Shown here: positions 60,765 through 64,000 of the stretch, one piece after another
Layout of the letters: every line of letters begins with the position of its first letter
How positions within the stretch are numbered: the first letter of the stretch is position 1
From: Roseicyclus sp.
GTDB lineage: Bacteria; Pseudomonadota; Alphaproteobacteria; Rhodobacterales; Rhodobacteraceae
NCBI GenBank assembly: GCA_018401965.1
Contig: JAGYJU010000018.1
Span: 145,110 to 209,109, forward strand
DNA length: 64,000 bases
Reading direction: 5' to 3'
Position numbers and translations under genes: made by a program
Notes under the pieces: model-generated
Told to the model about the DNA's origin: nothing
Databases searched by the model: none
Seen by the model: only the letters and a program-made list of their open reading frames with translations

Positions 60765-60782
60765 ATGGCAGGGCTGATCGGC

Positions 60783-61677
60783 ATGGCGCTGATTTCCGTG
60801 AACGCGACGAAAACCGGCTGGCATGCGGCAACCCCGCTTGGCCCTGATCTGCATCGCCTGCACCCGGGTGCGGCCGTCGACCGTGATGATCCACGGGTTC
60901 CGGTTCTCGCCCTGGGACCGGGACAATGACCCGCATGCCCATATCCTGTCGCTGCACCCCGGGCGTGCCTGCTGGAAGGCGGTCAGCTGGCCGCGCCACC
61001 TGCATCTGTCGCACAGCCAGGCGGGGCTTGGCATCGGCTTTGGCTGGCATGCGCGCGGCAGCCTGGCACGGGTTGCGGACCGCGCCTTTGACCTGGGCCT
61101 GACGCTTGCGCATATGATAAGCGAAATCAAGGTTTTGCGCCCTGATATCCGCCTCAACATCCTGGCCCATTCGCTGGGTGCCCGCGTCGCGCTCGCCGCG
61201 GTGGCACAGTTGCCACAGGGGCATGTGCAGCGGCTGATCCTGCTGTCGGGGGCCGAATACAGGGGGCTGGCCCAGGCGGCCATGGCCACGCCCTGCGGGC
61301 GCAGCGCACAGGTCTTGAACGTGACCAGCGGCGAAAATGCGCTCTTCGATGCGATCTTCCGCGTCGCCGTGCCCGCGCCGGGCTGGCGCGATTGGCCCTT
61401 GTCGGCAGGTCTGGCCGATGCCCCCGGCTGGACCGATCTGCGCGTCGATTGCCCCGCAACGCTGGCGGCGCTGCGCGGCTTTGGCATCCGGACCCGCGCG
61501 CCGGTGACGCGGGTCTGCCATTGGTCCACCTACCTGCGGCCCGGATTGTTCAAGCTCTACCGCGGCGTCTGTGACCCGGCCCAGCCCGATTTCCTGGCGC
61601 GGCTGGCCGCAACCCTGCCCCAGACCACCCCGCCCCGCGCCGGGCGGGGCCATGCCGCGCGTCTTTCCCCCTTGTGA
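60783..61677 (+). pseudogene. Alpha/beta hydrolase, frameshifted near 60885
   Basis: The N-terminus (MALISVNATKTGWHAATP) begins in one frame at 60783 and the catalytic body in another. Removing one base from GGCCG near 60885 gives HPGAASTVMIHGFRFSPWDRD and a 297-residue protein. The nucleophile elbow is LAHSLGARVAL, with LILLSGAEYRG following. Such hydrolases in Rhodobacterales are uncharacterised. The end is GC-rich. The needed correction is an inserted base, like that in DUF1624. Confidence 0.78.
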
Positions 61678-61739
61678 GACGCCCCCTGCGCCCCGATGTG
61701 CACGGAAGGGCTGGCAGGAAACCACCGGCCTGCATCACG

Positions 61740-61770
61740 GTATCTGGTTTTTATATCGAAAGCTTTCTAA
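61740..61770 (+). promoter_or_regulatory. AT-rich candidate promoter with GAAAGCTTTC palindrome
   Basis: In a very GC-rich window this stretch reads GGTTTTTATATCGAAAGC and contains a 10-bp perfect palindrome (61758-61767). It lies about 40 bases before the small membrane protein and 130 before xpaC. Boxes match sigma-70 only loosely. Confidence 0.35.
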
Positions 61771-61807
61771 CGTGGGCACAACGGCGGCTATTTGCACCGG
61801 GGGTGGG

Positions 61808-61897
61808 ATGAGTTCGAGTTTTCTGCAAGGCACAGCCTTTTTCGCTTTGGTGGTCGTCGTCGTGATCGCGACCTTCGGCGGGTTCGGGGTGCTTTAG
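61808..61897 (+). CDS. Possible 29-residue membrane peptide
   Basis: ATG 61808 follows a G-rich GGGGGTGGG. The peptide is almost entirely one hydrophobic helix (FFALVVVVVIATFGGFGVL). Its stop is 1 base before the xpaC ATG, so it could be translationally coupled to xpaC. An alternative is a longer product from GTG 61774. It is unrecognised and short. Confidence 0.45.
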   Translation: MSSSFLQGTAFFALVVVVVIATFGGFGVL

Positions 61898-61898
61898 G

Positions 61899-62807
61899 AT
61901 GGCCCAGCGCTTTGGCGGCACTCATAGCCCGACCGGCCCGCAGGGCGGCGATCGCGCGCCTGTGACCGCGCAGCCCCTGGTCGCCCCAAGCTTCAAGGGG
62001 CGCAAACCCTTGCGCCACGGTGCCAAGCTCAACATCCTGTTCATCCTGCCGCTGCTGACCTTGCTGACGGCCTTCGTGCAGCCGGTCAGTGCCATGGCGG
62101 TTGATCTGGCCGGGGCGGCAACCATGATGCTGTCGGCCTGGCTCACCCGCGACGGGGTGCGCGCCGAGGATGCGTTCGACGAACGCAAGGTGGCGCGCCG
62201 CCCCGCGATCCCGCGCAAGATCTTTGGCGCGGTGCTGATGGGGGCCGGTGTCGGCCTGCTGATCCTTGGGGTGCAATGGAATGTCGCGGCCGCGATCATC
62301 GTGGGCGGGGTTGCGGGCGCGCTGCACCTTGCGGCCTTCGGGCTGGACCCGCTGCGCGACAAGGGTCTGGACGGCATCGACCGCCAGCAGTCCGACCGCA
62401 TCGCGCGCAAGATCGACGAGGCCGAAAAGATCCTTGGCCAGATGACCGCCGCGATCAAGCGCGCCCGCGACACAGCGCTGGAAACCAAGGTTCTGGCCTT
62501 TGAAGATACCGTGCGCCAGCTGTTCCGCCAGCTCGAGGCGGACCCCCGCGACCTGAACCAGGCGCGGCGCTACCTGGGCGTCTACCTGCAAGGCGCGCGC
62601 GACGCGACCGTGCAATTCGCCGATCTCTACGCCCGCAACCGCGACCCGAAGGTGCGCGCGGATTACGACGCGTTCCTGACCGACATGGACACCAATTTCG
62701 CCAAGCGCACCCGGGCCATGTTGACCGATGACCGCACCAATTTCGACGTCGAGATCGAGGTGCTGCGCGACAGACTGAGCCGTGAAAACTTGCGTATCGA
62801 GGGATAA
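61899..62807 (+). CDS. 5-bromo-4-chloroindolyl phosphate hydrolysis (XpaC) family protein
   Basis: A 302-residue membrane protein. There are two helices at about residues 42-65 and 108-140, then a long cytoplasmic coiled-coil-like region (ARKIDEAEKILGQMTAAIKRARD, LEADPRDLNQARRYLGVYL) typical of XpaC. The enzyme name comes from a screen in Bacillus; a real reaction is unproven. It is followed 9 bases later by telA, the classic xpaC-telA pairing linked to stress and antimicrobial tolerance. Confidence 0.88.
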   Translation: MAQRFGGTHSPTGPQGGDRAPVTAQPLVAPSFKGRKPLRHGAKLNILFILPLLTLLTAFVQPVSAMAVDLAGAATMMLSAWLTRDGVRAEDAFDERKVARRPAIPRKIFGAVLMGAGVGLLILGVQWNVAAAIIVGGVAGALHLAAFGLDPLRDKGLDGIDRQQSDRIARKIDEAEKILGQMTAAIKRARDTALETKVLAFEDTVRQLFRQLEADPRDLNQARRYLGVYLQGARDATVQFADLYARNRDPKVRADYDAFLTDMDTNFAKRTRAMLTDDRTNFDVEIEVLRDRLSRENLRIEG

Positions 62808-62816
62808 GGAAACGCC

Positions 62817-64000
62817 ATGACAACCACCATCCGCCACCAAGCCGAAGAAGCCGCCAAGCTGGTCGACGAACTCAACGCGGTCGTCTTGCTGGACCCATCC
62901 GCAGACCTCGTGCCGCTGCCGCAGGCCGATGCCCCCACCGCCGAGGAAATCCGCCGCCGCGTGGCCGAGATCGACCTGACCGATACCAATTCCATCGTCA
63001 CCTTCGGGTCGGCGGCGCAGGCGGAATTGCAGCAGATCAGCCAGGCGATGCTGCAAGGTGTCAAGAACAAGGATGTGGGCCCCGCCGGCGACAGCCTGCG
63101 CGAAATCGTCGGCACCATCCGTGGCTTTTCCGTCGATGAACTTGACCCCAACCGCAAGCAAAGCTGGTGGGAACGCCTGTTCGGACGCGCCAAGCCGATC
63201 CATAATTTCATCGCGAAATACGAACAGGTGCAGGACCAGATCGACCGGATCACCGAAAACCTGTTGCACCACGAACATACGCTGATGAAAGACATCAAGT
63301 CGCTCGACAAGCTGTATGAAAAGACGCTCGATTTCTACCACGAGCTGGCGCTCTACATCGCCGCCGGCGAAGAAAAGCTGCGCGATCTGGATGCCACCAC
63401 CATCCCCGCCAAAGAGGCGGAGGTTCAGGCCGCCCCCGAAGATGACCAGGTGATCCGCGCCCAGGAATTGCGTGACCTGCGCGCCGCGCGCGATGATCTG
63501 GAACGCCGGGTGCATGATCTGCGCCTGACCCGCCAGGTGACGATGCAATCGCTGCCCTCGATCCGGCTGGTGCAGGAAAACGACAAGTCGCTGGTGACCA
63601 AGATCAATTCCACGCTCGTGAACACGGTGCCCTTGTGGGAAACCCAGCTGGCGCAGGCGGTCACGATCCAGCGGTCCACCGAAGCCGCCCGCGCGGTGCG
63701 CGAGGCGACCGACCTGACCAACGAGCTGTTGACCCAGAATGCCGCCAACCTGCGCGAGAGCAACAAGATCGTGCGGCAGGAAATGGAACGCGGCGTCTTC
63801 GACATCGAGGCGGTGAAACAGGCCAATGCCGAGCTGATCGCCACCATCGAGGACAGCCTGCAAATCGCCGATGAAGGCAAGCGCCGCCGCGCCGAGGCGG
63901 AGGCCGAGATGCAGAAGATGGAGGCCGATCTGCGCGACACGCTGTCGGCGGCATCGGCGCGCACCTCGCAGGCGGCGGGCACACCGCCGCCCCCGCCCGC
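62817..64000 (+). CDS. telA: Toxic anion resistance protein TelA (3' end outside window)
   Basis: 394 codons are visible before the window ends. The TelA family pattern is seen: IVTFGSAAQAELQQISQAML, IRGFSVDELDPNR, the basic block WWERLFGRAKPIHNFIAKYEQVQDQID and QEMERGVFDIEAVKQANAELI. It is largely helical and cytoplasmic. Coupled to xpaC with AAGGAA before its ATG. In other bacteria telA is associated with tellurite and antibiotic tolerance. The missing C-terminus is probably short, as a proline-rich stretch begins at the edge. Confidence 0.9.
   Translation, partial: MTTTIRHQAEEAAKLVDELNAVVLLDPSADLVPLPQADAPTAEEIRRRVAEIDLTDTNSIVTFGSAAQAELQQISQAMLQGVKNKDVGPAGDSLREIVGTIRGFSVDELDPNRKQSWWERLFGRAKPIHNFIAKYEQVQDQIDRITENLLHHEHTLMKDIKSLDKLYEKTLDFYHELALYIAAGEEKLRDLDATTIPAKEAEVQAAPEDDQVIRAQELRDLRAARDDLERRVHDLRLTRQVTMQSLPSIRLVQENDKSLVTKINSTLVNTVPLWETQLAQAVTIQRSTEAARAVREATDLTNELLTQNAANLRESNKIVRQEMERGVFDIEAVKQANAELIATIEDSLQIADEGKRRRAEAEAEMQKMEADLRDTLSAASARTSQAAGTPPPPP

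Noticed and set aside
61788..63863. Long minus-strand open frame opposite xpaC and telA
   Set aside because: Low-complexity translation without domains; the plus-strand pair shows clear family patterns and coupling.

Overview
The window looks like chromosomal DNA of a Rhodobacterales alphaproteobacterium (Rhodobacteraceae/Roseobacteraceae type). It is GC-rich throughout, with C/G-ending codons. Several families and arrangements typical of that order are present: a ccmABCD-ccmG block, a TIGR02281-type periplasmic aspartic protease, a DUF1223 secreted thioredoxin-fold protein, GT25 lipooligosaccharide glycosyltransferases, a SAM-II riboswitch before metZ, a Hint-domain protein and a DUF2256-photolyase pair. 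No rRNA, tRNA or CRISPR array was found.

Layout. 1-13.7 kb: the 3' part of a hybrid sensor kinase, ndk, an ABC-F ATPase, cytochrome b561, MarC, a protease, holC-pepA, and the outer-membrane operon lptF-lptG-surA-pdxA. 13.7-18.2 kb: small regulators (DksA-like), a rhodanese-loop protein, an EamA permease, an LpxL-like acyltransferase, DUF1223 and a membrane methyltransferase. 18.3-25 kb: a surface-glycan island with an IS701-family insertion inside a broken gene, a methyltransferase, three GT25 genes and one GT4 gene. 25-34.7 kb: acnA, yebC, the cytochrome c maturation operon, a MarR-like regulator, an XRE regulator with sdhE, an aspartate aminotransferase and yjdM. 34.7-38.8 kb: a MITE-like 168-bp element, then a ligase-associated exonuclease, an alpha/beta hydrolase and an ATP-dependent DNA ligase. 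38.8-45.4 kb: a glutamine amidotransferase, glcG, glcB, the Hint protein, DUF2256 and photolyase. 45.6-64 kb: pepN, a DUF1624 membrane protein, an acyltransferase, two paralogous lytic-transglycosylase-like exported proteins, gatB, bolA, a J-domain protein, a BaiN/HI0933 flavoprotein, trkH, folE2, GNAT, metZ under a SAM-II riboswitch, an alpha/beta hydrolase, and an xpaC-telA pair cut by the window end.

The most important caveat for a reader is frameshifts. Eight genes (pepA, the IS-split gene, the first GT25, the alpha/beta hydrolase and DNA ligase of the repair operon, DUF1624, BaiN, and the hydrolase next to metZ) need one or more single-base corrections to read through. Nearly all of these lie in or beside short homopolymers. 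That density points to residual sequencing indels as the simplest explanation for most of them. The IS-split gene is truly disrupted in any case. These loci are marked pseudogene here but may be intact in the organism.
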